Source: Lysobacter gummosus (lineage in GTDB: Bacteria > Pseudomonadota > Gammaproteobacteria > Xanthomonadales > Xanthomonadaceae). Taken from it: a stretch of 64,000 nt of DNA. Positions within the stretch are counted from its first letter, which is position 1. Each line of letters begins with the position of its first letter. Under the pieces are notes generated by a model. It did not search any database and was not told the DNA's origin. It worked only from the letters and a program-made list of their open reading frames with translations. A program made the position numbers and the translations under genes. The stretch spans positions 1,488,001 to 1,552,000 of the forward strand of contig NZ_CP011131.1 in assembly GCF_001442805.1 (NCBI RefSeq), written 5' to 3'. Positions 27,603 to 36,247 of the stretch are shown here, in pieces.

Positions 27603-28817
27603 TCAGGCCTTGATCACCCCAAGCTCGCGCCCGATCTTGATGAACGCCGCGATCGCGCGATCCAGGTGTTCGCGCGTATGCGCCGCCGACATCTGCGTGC
27701 GGATGCGCGCCTGGCCCTGCGGCACCACCGGGAAGAAGAAGCCGATCGCGTAGATGCCTTCTTCGAGCAGGCGCGAGGCGAACTTCTGCGCCAGCGGCGC
27801 GTCGTACAGCATCACCGGGCTGATCGGGTGCACACCGGGCTTCACGTCGAAGCCGGCCTTGGTCATCTGCTCGCGAAAATACGCGGTGTTCTGCGCCAAC
27901 TGCTCGCGCAGATCGCCAGCGGCCGACAGCATCTCGAACGCCTTGATGCCCGCGGCCACCACGTGCGGCGGCAACGAGTTCGAGAACAGGTACGGACGCG
28001 AGCGCTGCCGCAGCAGCTCGATCACTTCCCTCTTCGCTGTGGTGAAACCGCCGAGCGCGCCGCCCATGGCCTTGCCGAGGGTGCCGGTGAAGATGTCGAT
28101 CTTGTCCATCACGCCCTTGACCTCGGCCGAGCCGCGGCCGCTGGCGCCGAGGAAACCGGTGGCGTGGCATTCGTCGATATGCACCAGCGCGCCGTATTTT
28201 TTCGCCAGCGCGGTGATTTCGTCGAGCGGGGCGATGAAGCCGTCCATCGAGAACACGCCGTCGCTGGTGATCAGCTTGGTCTTGCAACCGGCGGCGTCGG
28301 CGGCCTGCAGCTGCTTTTCCAGATCGGCCATGTCGCAGTTGGCGTAGCGGAAACGCTTGGCCTTGCACAGGCGCACGCCGTCGATGATCGAGGCGTGGTT
28401 GAGCGCGTCGGAGATGATCGCGTCGTTCTCGCCCAGCAGCGGCTCGAACAATCCGCCGTTGGCGTCGAAGCATGCCGCGTAAAGAATCGTGTCTTGCGTG
28501 CCGAAGAAATCCGAAATGGTCTTTTCCAGCCGCTTGTGCAGATCCTGCGTGCCGCAGATGAAGCGCACCGAAGCCATGCCGAAGCCGTGCGTGTCGAGCG
28601 CGTCTTTCGCCGCCTGGATCACCTCGGGATGATCGGCCAGGCCCAGATAGTTGTTGGCGCAGAAGTTCAGCACGGTGCGGCCGTCTTCGAGCGTGATTTC
28701 CGCCGACTGCGGGCTGGTGATGATGCGCTCGGACTTGAACAGGCCCTGGGCGCGGATTTCGTCCAGGGTGTCGGCGTAGTGTTGCGTGAGGCTCGTTGCG
28801 TCGGACACGGGCGGCAT
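27603..28817 (-). CDS. kbl: Glycine C-acetyltransferase (2-amino-3-ketobutyrate CoA ligase)
   Basis: The 404-aa protein is a fold-type I PLP enzyme of the alpha-oxoamine synthase family: [19 protein letters not shown], the DECHATG motif that binds the PLP, and the PLP lysine in [15 protein letters not shown]. Length matches E. coli Kbl (398 aa). It converts 2-amino-3-ketobutyrate plus CoA to glycine plus acetyl-CoA, the second step of threonine catabolism after Tdh. tdh lies upstream on the same strand, with a metalloprotease gene between. Confidence 0.93.
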   Translation of the reverse strand: MPPVSDATSLTQHYADTLDEIRAQGLFKSERIITSPQSAEITLEDGRTVLNFCANNYLGLADHPEVIQAAKDALDTHGFGMASVRFICGTQDLHKRLEKTISDFFGTQDTILYAACFDANGGLFEPLLGENDAIISDALNHASIIDGVRLCKAKRFRYANCDMADLEKQLQAADAAGCKTKLITSDGVFSMDGFIAPLDEITALAKKYGALVHIDECHATGFLGASGRGSAEVKGVMDKIDIFTGTLGKAMGGALGGFTTAKREVIELLRQRSRPYLFSNSLPPHVVAAGIKAFEMLSAAGDLREQLAQNTAYFREQMTKAGFDVKPGVHPISPVMLYDAPLAQKFASRLLEEGIYAIGFFFPVVPQGQARIRTQMSAAHTREHLDRAIAAFIKIGRELGVIKA

Positions 28818-28898
28818 TCCGATGAGGGGAAGGCCGCCATTCTAGTCCAGTCGTCCGCGCGCGACTTTGCGCCGGCGCGGCGGCGCGGATTCAGGCGG

Positions 28899-29954
28899 TC
28901 ACGGTTTGGCGCCGGCGCCCGGACCGGGATAATGCTGCTGCAGCCATTGCGACCATTGCGTGTTCAAGGCCGGCAGGCTGGTGGGCAGACCGTATTGCGC
29001 GCCGTCGCGGCCCAGCCAGTCTTCCAGGCTCTTGCCCGCGGCGAGGGATTCGGCCAGCGCCGTCAGCGTGCCGCGCTGGCCGGTTTCGCGCAGGAAATCG
29101 ATCCACACCTGGGTCTGCGCGTAATAGCCGGCCATGCGCAGAAACGTCGGATTGCCGTCGAGCGAGAAACTGATGCTGACCCGGTTGGCGTCGGAGCCGG
29201 ATCTGATCTCATCGGGCAGGTCCGGTTCGGTCAGGCGCGGGTGTTGCGCGTTCAAGAACGCGCCCAGCGGCTGGACCTGCGCGCTGTTGAGTTCGCCGGC
29301 GGCCATTTGCGCGAACAGGGTGCGGCGGCCTTCGGTCATCGGCGCTGGTTCCATCAGCATCGCCACGCCTTCGTCGAGCCAGTCCGGCGCCGGACCGCCG
29401 TAGCGCAGCTTGTCGTGCACGAACGATTCGCGTGGCCAGAACACGGCGACGAACAGATGGTGGCCGACTTCGTGCTGGACGGTGCCGGAGGTATCGCCGG
29501 CGATCCGCTTGGCGAAGTCGTTGGCATAGCTGCGCGAGGCGCTCATGCGGGCGTTGGGATTTTGCTTCTTGTACTGGCGATGGATCTGCTTCTGGATTTC
29601 CTGGCGCATGCTGGCGGCGCTGACCCAGGGCAGCACCCACAGCGCGCCGTGTTCGCGCAGCGCCGCGGTGGCGTCGTCGGGCAGGGGCTGATCGTAGTCC
29701 AGCGCGACCACCGCGCCGACGCTGGCCTTGCGCGAGAACAGGCGTTCGAACTTGGCCGCCGCCTGACGCGCGGCGTCGGCGAACATCGCCGCCTCGGCGT
29801 CGTCGTCGGCATAGAACCAGCCGTGTTCGGTGGCTATGCAGCGCAGGGTCTTGGGCAGGCTGTCCGGCAGCGCGGGGCAGGGTGGCGGGGTTTGCGCGAA
29901 CACCGGCGAAGCTGCGGCGGCGAGCAGGGCGCAGAGCGACAGCGACAGGCGCAT
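28899..29954 (-). CDS. Secreted HExxH metalloprotease-like protein
   Basis: The 351-aa product from the ATG at 29954 has a signal peptide ending SPVFAQ (about residue 21). The zinc motif QHEVGHH lies at 160-166, and DWLDEG at about 191-196 offers the Glu ligand expected of gluzincins, so it is likely an exported zinc metallopeptidase. No named family is assigned. It sits between tdh and kbl on the same strand, 81 bp before kbl; that placement may be accidental, since a tdh terminator separates it from tdh. Confidence 0.75.
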   Translation of the reverse strand: MRLSLSLCALLAAAASPVFAQTPPPCPALPDSLPKTLRCIATEHGWFYADDDAEAAMFADAARQAAAKFERLFSRKASVGAVVALDYDQPLPDDATAALREHGALWVLPWVSAASMRQEIQKQIHRQYKKQNPNARMSASRSYANDFAKRIAGDTSGTVQHEVGHHLFVAVFWPRESFVHDKLRYGGPAPDWLDEGVAMLMEPAPMTEGRRTLFAQMAAGELNSAQVQPLGAFLNAQHPRLTEPDLPDEIRSGSDANRVSISFSLDGNPTFLRMAGYYAQTQVWIDFLRETGQRGTLTALAESLAAGKSLEDWLGRDGAQYGLPTSLPALNTQWSQWLQQHYPGPGAGAKP

Positions 29955-30031
29955 AACGATCCTTGTTGAGGTTCCGCGCGCAGCATGCCGCAATCCCGGG
30001 CCGGGATCATCATTTGCGGCCGGCCAACGAA

Positions 30032-30053
30032 AAGGGCGGCCTCGCGGCCGCCC
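30032..30053 (-). terminator. Terminator after tdh
   Basis: On the minus strand, GGGCGGCC-GCGA-GGCCGCCC is followed by TTTTCG, about 30 bp after the tdh stop. Confidence 0.75.
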
Positions 30054-30083
30054 TGGTCGATCGTGCAATCGCGCTGCGAGCGG

Positions 30084-31118
30084 TCAGTTCCAGCTCAACA
30101 CGACCTTGCCCGCCTTGCCCGCTTCCATCAGGTCGAAGCCTTTCTGGAAATCGTCGATCGGCAGCTGATGGGTCAGCACCTTGCCGAGCGGGAAACCGCC
30201 GAGCACCAGCTGGGTCATCTTGTACCAGGTCTCGTACATCTTGCGGCCGTAGATGCCGTGCAGGGTCAGGCCCTTGAAGATGATCTTGTCCCAGTCCGCG
30301 CCGGCGCCCTTGGGCATGATGCCGAGCATGGCGATCTTGCCGCCGTGGTACATGCAGTCGAGCATGTCGTTGAACGCGCGCGGGTTGCCGCTCATTTCCA
30401 GGCCGACGTCGAAGCCTTCCATGTGCAGGTCGGCCATCACGTCCTTGAGCGACTGGTTGGCGACGTTGACCACGCGCGTGGCGCCCATGTCGGCGGCCAG
30501 CTTCAGGCGGAAATCGTTGACGTCGGTGACGACCACGTTGCGCGCGCCGATGTGCTTGCAGATGCCCGCGGCGATGATGCCGATGGGGCCGGCGCCGGTG
30601 ATCAGCACGTCCTCGCCGACCACGTCGAACTCCAGCGCGCAATGCGCGGCGTTGCCGTAGGGATCGAAGAACGCGGCCAGCTCGCTCGGGATCTGGTCCG
30701 GGATCGGCCACAGGTTGCTGGCCGGCATGACGATGTATTCGGCGAAGGCGCCGTTGCGGTTGACGCCGATGCCGGTGGTGTTGGGGCACAGATGCTGGCG
30801 GCCGCCGCGGCAGTTGCGGCAATGGCCGCAGACGATGTGGCCTTCGGCCGAGACACGCTGGCCGGGGCGGTAACCGACCACGCCGGGACCGAGATCGACG
30901 ACGCGGCCGACGAATTCATGCCCGATCACCAGGCCGGGCTTGATCGTGCGCTGGCTCCACTCGTCCCACAGGTAGATGTGCAGGTCAGTGCCGCAGATCG
31001 CGGTCTTTTCCAGCTTGATCAGCACTTCGTTCGGGCCGGGCACGGGCACCGGCACTTCTTCCAGCCAGATGCCCTTGCCGGCTTCGCGCTTGACCAGGGC
31101 CTTCATCATTTGCGTCAT
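30084..31118 (-). CDS. tdh: L-threonine 3-dehydrogenase
   Basis: The 344-aa product (E. coli Tdh: 341) has the zinc-dependent MDR layout: catalytic Cys in [20 protein letters not shown], and a structural-zinc Cys cluster [15 protein letters not shown]. The NAD motif is [18 protein letters not shown]. It oxidises threonine to 2-amino-3-ketobutyrate with NAD, which Kbl then cleaves. It is first in the run of minus-strand genes; ATG at 31118, with further in-frame Met codons immediately after. Confidence 0.94.
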   Translation of the reverse strand: MTQMMKALVKREAGKGIWLEEVPVPVPGPNEVLIKLEKTAICGTDLHIYLWDEWSQRTIKPGLVIGHEFVGRVVDLGPGVVGYRPGQRVSAEGHIVCGHCRNCRGGRQHLCPNTTGIGVNRNGAFAEYIVMPASNLWPIPDQIPSELAAFFDPYGNAAHCALEFDVVGEDVLITGAGPIGIIAAGICKHIGARNVVVTDVNDFRLKLAADMGATRVVNVANQSLKDVMADLHMEGFDVGLEMSGNPRAFNDMLDCMYHGGKIAMLGIMPKGAGADWDKIIFKGLTLHGIYGRKMYETWYKMTQLVLGGFPLGKVLTHQLPIDDFQKGFDLMEAGKAGKVVLSWN

Positions 31119-31250
31119 GGGACTCGATTACCTAGGGGCCGCGGCGGCGCCGGGCGGGAGGGAAGCGCGAATTATACGCCGCGCCCCCGTCGGGGTTTGC
31201 CCGCGCCGGGCGGCTTGGCCTATCGTCGCGGCTTCCCGAATCCGTACGGA

Positions 31251-33410
31251 ATGTCCATGCGCCCCCGTGTGTTAGCCCTGTCCCTGGCGCTGTGCGCCAC
31301 CACCGCCCAGGCCGATGAAGGCATGTGGATGCCTTCGCAGTTGCCCGATATCGCGCGCCAACTGCGCGCGGCCGGGTTCAAGGGCGATCCGAGCGATCTG
31401 GCCGAACTCACGCGCGCGCCGATGAACGCGGTGGTCAAGGTCGGCGGCGCGACCGGTTCGTTCGTATCGGGCGAGGGCCTGGTGCTGACCAACCACCACG
31501 TCGCCTTCGGCGTGATCCAGTACAACTCCAAGCCCGATCGCGATCTGATCGGCAACGGTTTCGTCGCCTCCGACCGCGCCGCCGAGCTGCCGGCCAATCC
31601 GGATTTCCGCGTGCTGGTGACGACCGGTTTCGACAAGGTCACCGATCGCATCCTCAAGGACGCGCGCGGCAAGCACGGCCGCGCCTACTTCGACGCGGTG
31701 GACGCGGCGACCAAGGCGGTGGTGGCCGAGTGCGAACGCGAAGCCGGTTATCGCTGCAGCGTCGCCAACATGTACTACGGCACCGATTTCTATCTGATCC
31801 GCCAGTTGGAACTGCGCGATATCCGTCTGGTGTACGCGCCGCCCAACAGCATCGGCAACTACGGCGATGAGGTCGACAACTTCGTATGGCCGCGCCACAG
31901 CGGCGATTTCACCCTGCTGCGCGCCTACGTCGGCAAGGACGGCAAGCCGGCCGACTACTCGCCCGACAACGTGCCGTATACGCCGCCGGGGCATCTGCAG
32001 ATTTCCACCGACCCGGTGCGCGAAGGCGATTACGCCATGCTGGCCGGCTATCCGGGCGTGACCTTCCGTCACCGCATGGCCTCGGAGTTCGCGCAGCAGA
32101 TCCAATGGCAGCTGCCGTCGCGCGTGGCGCTGTACGGCGACATGATCAAGACCATCGACGCGGCCAGCGCGAGCGATGCCGAAGCCAAGGTGCGCTACGC
32201 CGCGCAGGTCGCCGGTTTCAAGAACACGCTCAAGCGCGCCCAGGGCGAACTCGACGGCCTGCGCCGCAGCGACGCGGTACGCGTGCGCGGCGCGGATGAG
32301 GCGGCGATGCTGGCGTGGCTGGACAAGCAGGCCGATGCGAAAGCGATCCGCGCCGACATCGACGCGGCCCAGAAGGTGTTAGATGCCGGCGCGACGATGC
32401 GCGATCGCGATCAACTGCTCAGCGCGATCCGCGGCATGCCGCAGTTGCTCAACGCCGCGCTGACCGTGCAGCGTCTGGCGCAGGAGCGCGCCAAGCCCGA
32501 TGCGCAGCGCGAGTCGGGTTATCAGCAGCGCGACGAAGCGCTGATCGCCGGCAAGCTCAAGCAGGTGCAACGCCGCTACGCGCCGCAGGTGGAAAAGGCG
32601 CTGCTGCTGGAGCTGCTGAGCCAGTACAAGGCGCTGCCGAAAGCCGCGCGGGTGACCGAGTTCGACCGCGTGTTCGAAGGCGAGGATCGCGCCTCGTTGC
32701 AGCGCGGCCTGGATGCCTTGTACGCCGGCACCAAGCTCGGCGAGGAAACCGTGCGCCTGCAGGCGATGAACCAGGACGCGAAGCAATTGCAGGCCAGCGA
32801 CGACAGCCTGCTCAAGGCCGCCGCCGCGCTGCTGCCGGCGGTGCTGCGGATCGAGGAGGAAAGCAAGAGCCGCGAAGGCGAGCTGTTGCGCCTGCGTCCG
32901 GCCTACATGCGCGCGCTGATCGCGTTCCGCAAATCGCAGGGCCGCGCGGTGTATCCCGACGCCAACTCGACCCTGCGCGTGAGCTTCGGCGCGGTCAGCG
33001 CCATGGACCCGCGCGACGGCGTGCGCTATCGCCCGCTGACCACGGTGCAGGGCATCGTCGAGAAACACACCGGCGTCAAACCCTTCGACGCGCCGCAGGC
33101 CTTGCGCGATGCGATCGCCAACGGCGATTTCGGCAGCACCGTCGATGCCGAGCTCAAGACCCAGACCGTCGATTTCCTGACCAACCTGGACACCACCGGC
33201 GGCAACTCCGGCTCGCCGGTGCTGGACGCCAACGGCAAGCTGATCGGCCTGAACTTCGACAGCAACTGGGAAGCGGTCAGCGCCAGCTGGATGTTCGATC
33301 CGCGCTACAAGCGCGCGATCCACGTCGATATGCGCTATCTGCGCTGGCTGCTGGCCAAGGTCTATCCGGCGCCGCAGCTGCTGCGGGAAATGAAGCTGCC
33401 GGCGCAGTGA
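31251..33410 (+). CDS. S46 dipeptidyl-peptidase, paralogue 1 (Ser in the S1 position, no Cys pair)
   Basis: 719 aa, with a signal peptide (about 1-21) ending TTAQA before the mature end DEGMW. The chymotrypsin-like halves flank a helical domain. Catalytic residues are inferred from S46 structures: His83 in TNHHVAFG, Asp219 in RHSGDF and Ser653 in GGNSGSPV. The residue 18 after the Ser, which sets P1 preference in DPP7 (Gly) and DPP11 (Arg), is Ser671. The Cys pair of the other two copies (GGCTASF, NHHC) is Ala and Val here, so a disulfide is lost as a pair. The helical-domain loop Trp seen in the other copies as DNWMWPRH is Phe (DNFVWPRH). Probably a periplasmic exopeptidase. ATG at 31257 is an alternative start. 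Confidence 0.9.
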   Translation: MSMRPRVLALSLALCATTAQADEGMWMPSQLPDIARQLRAAGFKGDPSDLAELTRAPMNAVVKVGGATGSFVSGEGLVLTNHHVAFGVIQYNSKPDRDLIGNGFVASDRAAELPANPDFRVLVTTGFDKVTDRILKDARGKHGRAYFDAVDAATKAVVAECEREAGYRCSVANMYYGTDFYLIRQLELRDIRLVYAPPNSIGNYGDEVDNFVWPRHSGDFTLLRAYVGKDGKPADYSPDNVPYTPPGHLQISTDPVREGDYAMLAGYPGVTFRHRMASEFAQQIQWQLPSRVALYGDMIKTIDAASASDAEAKVRYAAQVAGFKNTLKRAQGELDGLRRSDAVRVRGADEAAMLAWLDKQADAKAIRADIDAAQKVLDAGATMRDRDQLLSAIRGMPQLLNAALTVQRLAQERAKPDAQRESGYQQRDEALIAGKLKQVQRRYAPQVEKALLLELLSQYKALPKAARVTEFDRVFEGEDRASLQRGLDALYAGTKLGEETVRLQAMNQDAKQLQASDDSLLKAAAALLPAVLRIEEESKSREGELLRLRPAYMRALIAFRKSQGRAVYPDANSTLRVSFGAVSAMDPRDGVRYRPLTTVQGIVEKHTGVKPFDAPQALRDAIANGDFGSTVDAELKTQTVDFLTNLDTTGGNSGSPVLDANGKLIGLNFDSNWEAVSASWMFDPRYKRAIHVDMRYLRWLLAKVYPAPQLLREMKLPAQ

Positions 33411-33512
33411 GCCCGTCCGCGGCGGCGCCCCGGCTCCGGGGCGCCGCCGCGCGGATTTGTGATGCGCTCCACTTCAGGACCGCATTTATCCACTTGCGCC
33501 GCCGGCTTTTCA

Positions 33513-33545
33513 GCGCGAAAGCCCTTTCTGATAAGGGCTTCGCGC
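33513..33545. repeat. Strong hairpin between S46 paralogues 1 and 2
   Basis: GCGCGAAAGCCCTT and AAGGGCTTCGCGC form a 13-bp stem with a one-base bulge and a 6-nt loop. There is no T tract after it, so it is not an obvious terminator. A second GC-rich dyad (GGCGCCCCGG/CCGGGGCGCC) lies just after the stop at 33422-33447. Confidence 0.55.
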
Positions 33546-33680
33546 CATCGGGGGGCAAGTGCGTTCGTGGCGGGGCCGGCATGATCGGGCTAGACTTTCC
33601 GGCCGATTTTGTTCGAATCGAAGCTCCGACCGATCCGTCCGAACCGATTCATCGCCATTTCATTGGGTAAGGGGAACACG

Positions 33681-35855
33681 ATGCGCTACACCGTATTAGC
33701 CGCCGCCGTCGCGGCAGGGACGCTGGCACTGGGCGTCGCGACCACGGCGCGCGCCGTCGAAGGCATGTGGGTGCCGCAGCAATTGCCGGAGATCTCCGCG
33801 CCGTTGAAGAAGGCCGGGCTCAAGCTCAACGCCAAGCAATTGGCCGACCTGACCGGCGACCCGATGGGCGCGGTGGTCTCGCTGGGCGGCTGCACCGCCA
33901 GCTTCGTGTCCCCGCGCGGCCTGGTGGTGACCAATCACCACTGCGCTTATGGCGCGATCCAGCTCAACTCGACCGCGCAGAAGAATCTGATGCGCGACGG
34001 CTTCAACGCCGCCACGCCCGGCGAAGAATTGTCTGCCGGTCCGGCCTCGCGCATCTATGTGCTCGATTCGATCCAGGATGTGACCGCGCAGGTCAAGAGC
34101 GCGATCGACGAAGTGGTCGAGCCGATCGACCGCACCCACGCGCTGGAGACGATCGAAAAGCGCCTGATCGCTTCGTGCGAAGCCGAGGCCGGTTACGGCT
34201 GCGAGCTGTACAGCTTCTTCGGCGGCGCCACCTACCGCTTGTTCCGCCGCATCGAGATCAAGGACGTGCGCCTGGTCTACGCGCCGCCCGGCAGCGTCGG
34301 CAACTACGGCGGCGAAGTGGACAACTGGATGTGGCCGCGCCACACCGGCGACTTCTCGTTCTACCGCGCCTACGTCGGCAAGGACGGCAAGCCGGCCGAG
34401 TATTCCAAGGACAACGTCCCGTATCAGCCCAAGCGTTACCTCAAGCTCGCCGACAAGCCGCTGGGCGAGGGCGACTTCGTGATGGTCGCCGGTTACCCGG
34501 GCCGCACCAGCCGCTACGCGCTGGCCAGCGACTTCGACGCCACCGCGAACTGGACCTATCCGACCACCTCCGCGCACTACAAGAACCTGATCGCGCTGGT
34601 CGAGGAAACCGCGAAGAAAGACCCGGAAATCGGCGTGAAGTACGCCAGTTCCGTGCGCGGCTGGCAGAACACGATGAAGAACTACGACGGCCAGCTGGAA
34701 GGCTTCAAGCGCATCGGCGCGGCGCAGAAGAAGCGCGCCGACGAAGAAGCCGTGCTCGCCTGGCTGCGCACGCGCGGCGCTCAGGGTGCGCCGGCGCTGG
34801 CCGCGCACGACAAGCTGGTGACGCTCGGCGAAAGCGCCATCGCCCATCGCCAGCGCGATTTCGTCTTCGGCCAGTTGCGCCGGGGCGGCGCGATCTCGGC
34901 GGCGAGCCAGCTGTATCGCTTCGCGCTGGAGCGCGACAAGCCCGATGCCGAGCGCGAGCCCGGTTATCAGCAGCGCGATCTGCCCTCGGTCAAGGCCTGG
35001 CTGGAGCAGATGGACCGCCGCTACGACCCGCGCATGGACCGTGAGCTGCAGGCGTACTGGCTGCGCGAATACGTGAAGCTGCCGGCCGGCGAGCGCGTGG
35101 CCGAACTCGATCGTTGGCTCGGCGGTTCCGACGAGAAGGCGATCAAGCGCGGCCTGGACAAGCTGGCCAAGACCAAGCTGGGCAGCGGCAAGGAACGTCT
35201 GGCCCTGCTCGACGCCAGCCGCGCCAGCCTGGACAAGAGCAAGGACCCGGCGATCCAGTTCGCCAAGGCGCTGATGCCGGCGGCGCTGCGCCTGGAGCAG
35301 GACGCGAAGATCATCGAGGGCGAGACCCTGACCGCGCGTCCAGCGTATCTGCAGGGCGTGATCGACTACCGCAAGAGCAAGAAGCAGTCGGTGTACCCGG
35401 ATGCGAACTCGACCTTGCGCATCACCTTCGGCAACGTCAAGGCCTACACCAAGCTCGACGGCAGCAAGCAGGCCGCCTTCACCAAGCTGGAAGAAGTCGC
35501 GGCCAAGGCCACCGGCCAAGCGCCGTTCGACGCGCCCGCCAACTTGCTGGAAGCCATCGCCGACAAGCGTTACGGCGGCCTGGCCGACAAGCGCTTGAAG
35601 TCGGTGCCGGTGAATTTCCTTTCGGACCTGGACATCACCGGCGGCAACTCCGGCTCGCCCGTGCTCGACGGCGAAGGCAAGCTGGTGGGCCTGGCGTTCG
35701 ACGGCAACTGGGAGTCGGTGAGCTCGAACTGGCTGTTCGATCCGACCATGACCCGCATGATCTCGGTCGATCAGCGCTACATGCGCTGGATCATGCAGGA
35801 AGTGTCCCCGGCGCCGCAGCTGCTGACCGAACTGGGCGTGCCGGCGAAGAAGTAA
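33681..35855 (+). CDS. S46 dipeptidyl-peptidase, paralogue 2 (DPP7/DAP BII-like)
   Basis: 724 aa, with a signal peptide ending TTARA before VEGMW. His87 (TNHHCAYG), Asp224 (RHTGDF) and Ser657 (GGNSGSPV) match the triad positions of Pseudoxanthomonas DAP BII within one residue. The S1 determinant (18 after the Ser) is Gly675, as in DPP7 and DAP BII, suggesting hydrophobic or broad P1 preference. Cys71 and Cys88 are present. The gene has its own AAGGGGAACACG ribosome-binding region, and a terminator follows at 35882. It removes dipeptides from peptides in the periplasm. Confidence 0.92.
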   Translation: MRYTVLAAAVAAGTLALGVATTARAVEGMWVPQQLPEISAPLKKAGLKLNAKQLADLTGDPMGAVVSLGGCTASFVSPRGLVVTNHHCAYGAIQLNSTAQKNLMRDGFNAATPGEELSAGPASRIYVLDSIQDVTAQVKSAIDEVVEPIDRTHALETIEKRLIASCEAEAGYGCELYSFFGGATYRLFRRIEIKDVRLVYAPPGSVGNYGGEVDNWMWPRHTGDFSFYRAYVGKDGKPAEYSKDNVPYQPKRYLKLADKPLGEGDFVMVAGYPGRTSRYALASDFDATANWTYPTTSAHYKNLIALVEETAKKDPEIGVKYASSVRGWQNTMKNYDGQLEGFKRIGAAQKKRADEEAVLAWLRTRGAQGAPALAAHDKLVTLGESAIAHRQRDFVFGQLRRGGAISAASQLYRFALERDKPDAEREPGYQQRDLPSVKAWLEQMDRRYDPRMDRELQAYWLREYVKLPAGERVAELDRWLGGSDEKAIKRGLDKLAKTKLGSGKERLALLDASRASLDKSKDPAIQFAKALMPAALRLEQDAKIIEGETLTARPAYLQGVIDYRKSKKQSVYPDANSTLRITFGNVKAYTKLDGSKQAAFTKLEEVAAKATGQAPFDAPANLLEAIADKRYGGLADKRLKSVPVNFLSDLDITGGNSGSPVLDGEGKLVGLAFDGNWESVSSNWLFDPTMTRMISVDQRYMRWIMQEVSPAPQLLTELGVPAKK

Positions 35856-35881
35856 ACGCCGCGGTCATCGCGCCACAAGCA

Positions 35882-35916
35882 AACGCCAGCCGGGTTTCCG
35901 GCTGGCGTTTTGTTTG
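35882..35916 (+). terminator. Terminator after S46 paralogue 2
   Basis: AACGCCAGCCGG and CCGGCTGGCGTT flank a GTTT loop, followed by TTGTTTG. Confidence 0.85.
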
Positions 35917-35958
35917 CGGTGATCGATCACGCCACGTGTTCCCCAGTCTGCCAATGCT

Positions 35959-36070
35959 GTTCCCCCCTTTGAAAAAGGGTGAAGGGCCGCGCTTGCGAAC
36001 CGCAGGTTCGCGCGGCACTGAACGCCCGCAGGCTGTGCCTGCGGGCCGGAGGGCAGGGGGGATTTAGCTT
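35959..36070. repeat. Dispersed repeat module A with an inserted pair of hairpins
   Basis: Starts TTCCCCCCTTTGAAAAAGGG and ends GGCAGGGGGGATTT, as in module A elsewhere. Between these are two extra dyads, CCGCGCTTGCGAACCGCAGG-like and CCCGCAGG/CCTGCGGG. Confidence 0.75.
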
Positions 36071-36247
36071 TTCCCGCAAGCGCTAACGAAATTTTAGCTT
36101 TAACCCTCCCCATCCCCACAAAAACTGAGCGCAAACTAAAACCCCACCCGTAACCCCCATGCCGATCCGGCCAGCTCTCGCTTCCGCCATGGCGTTCACA
36201 GATTTCAACGGGCTAGACTCGACCTCCCGCGGACCCAGGACGTTTTG

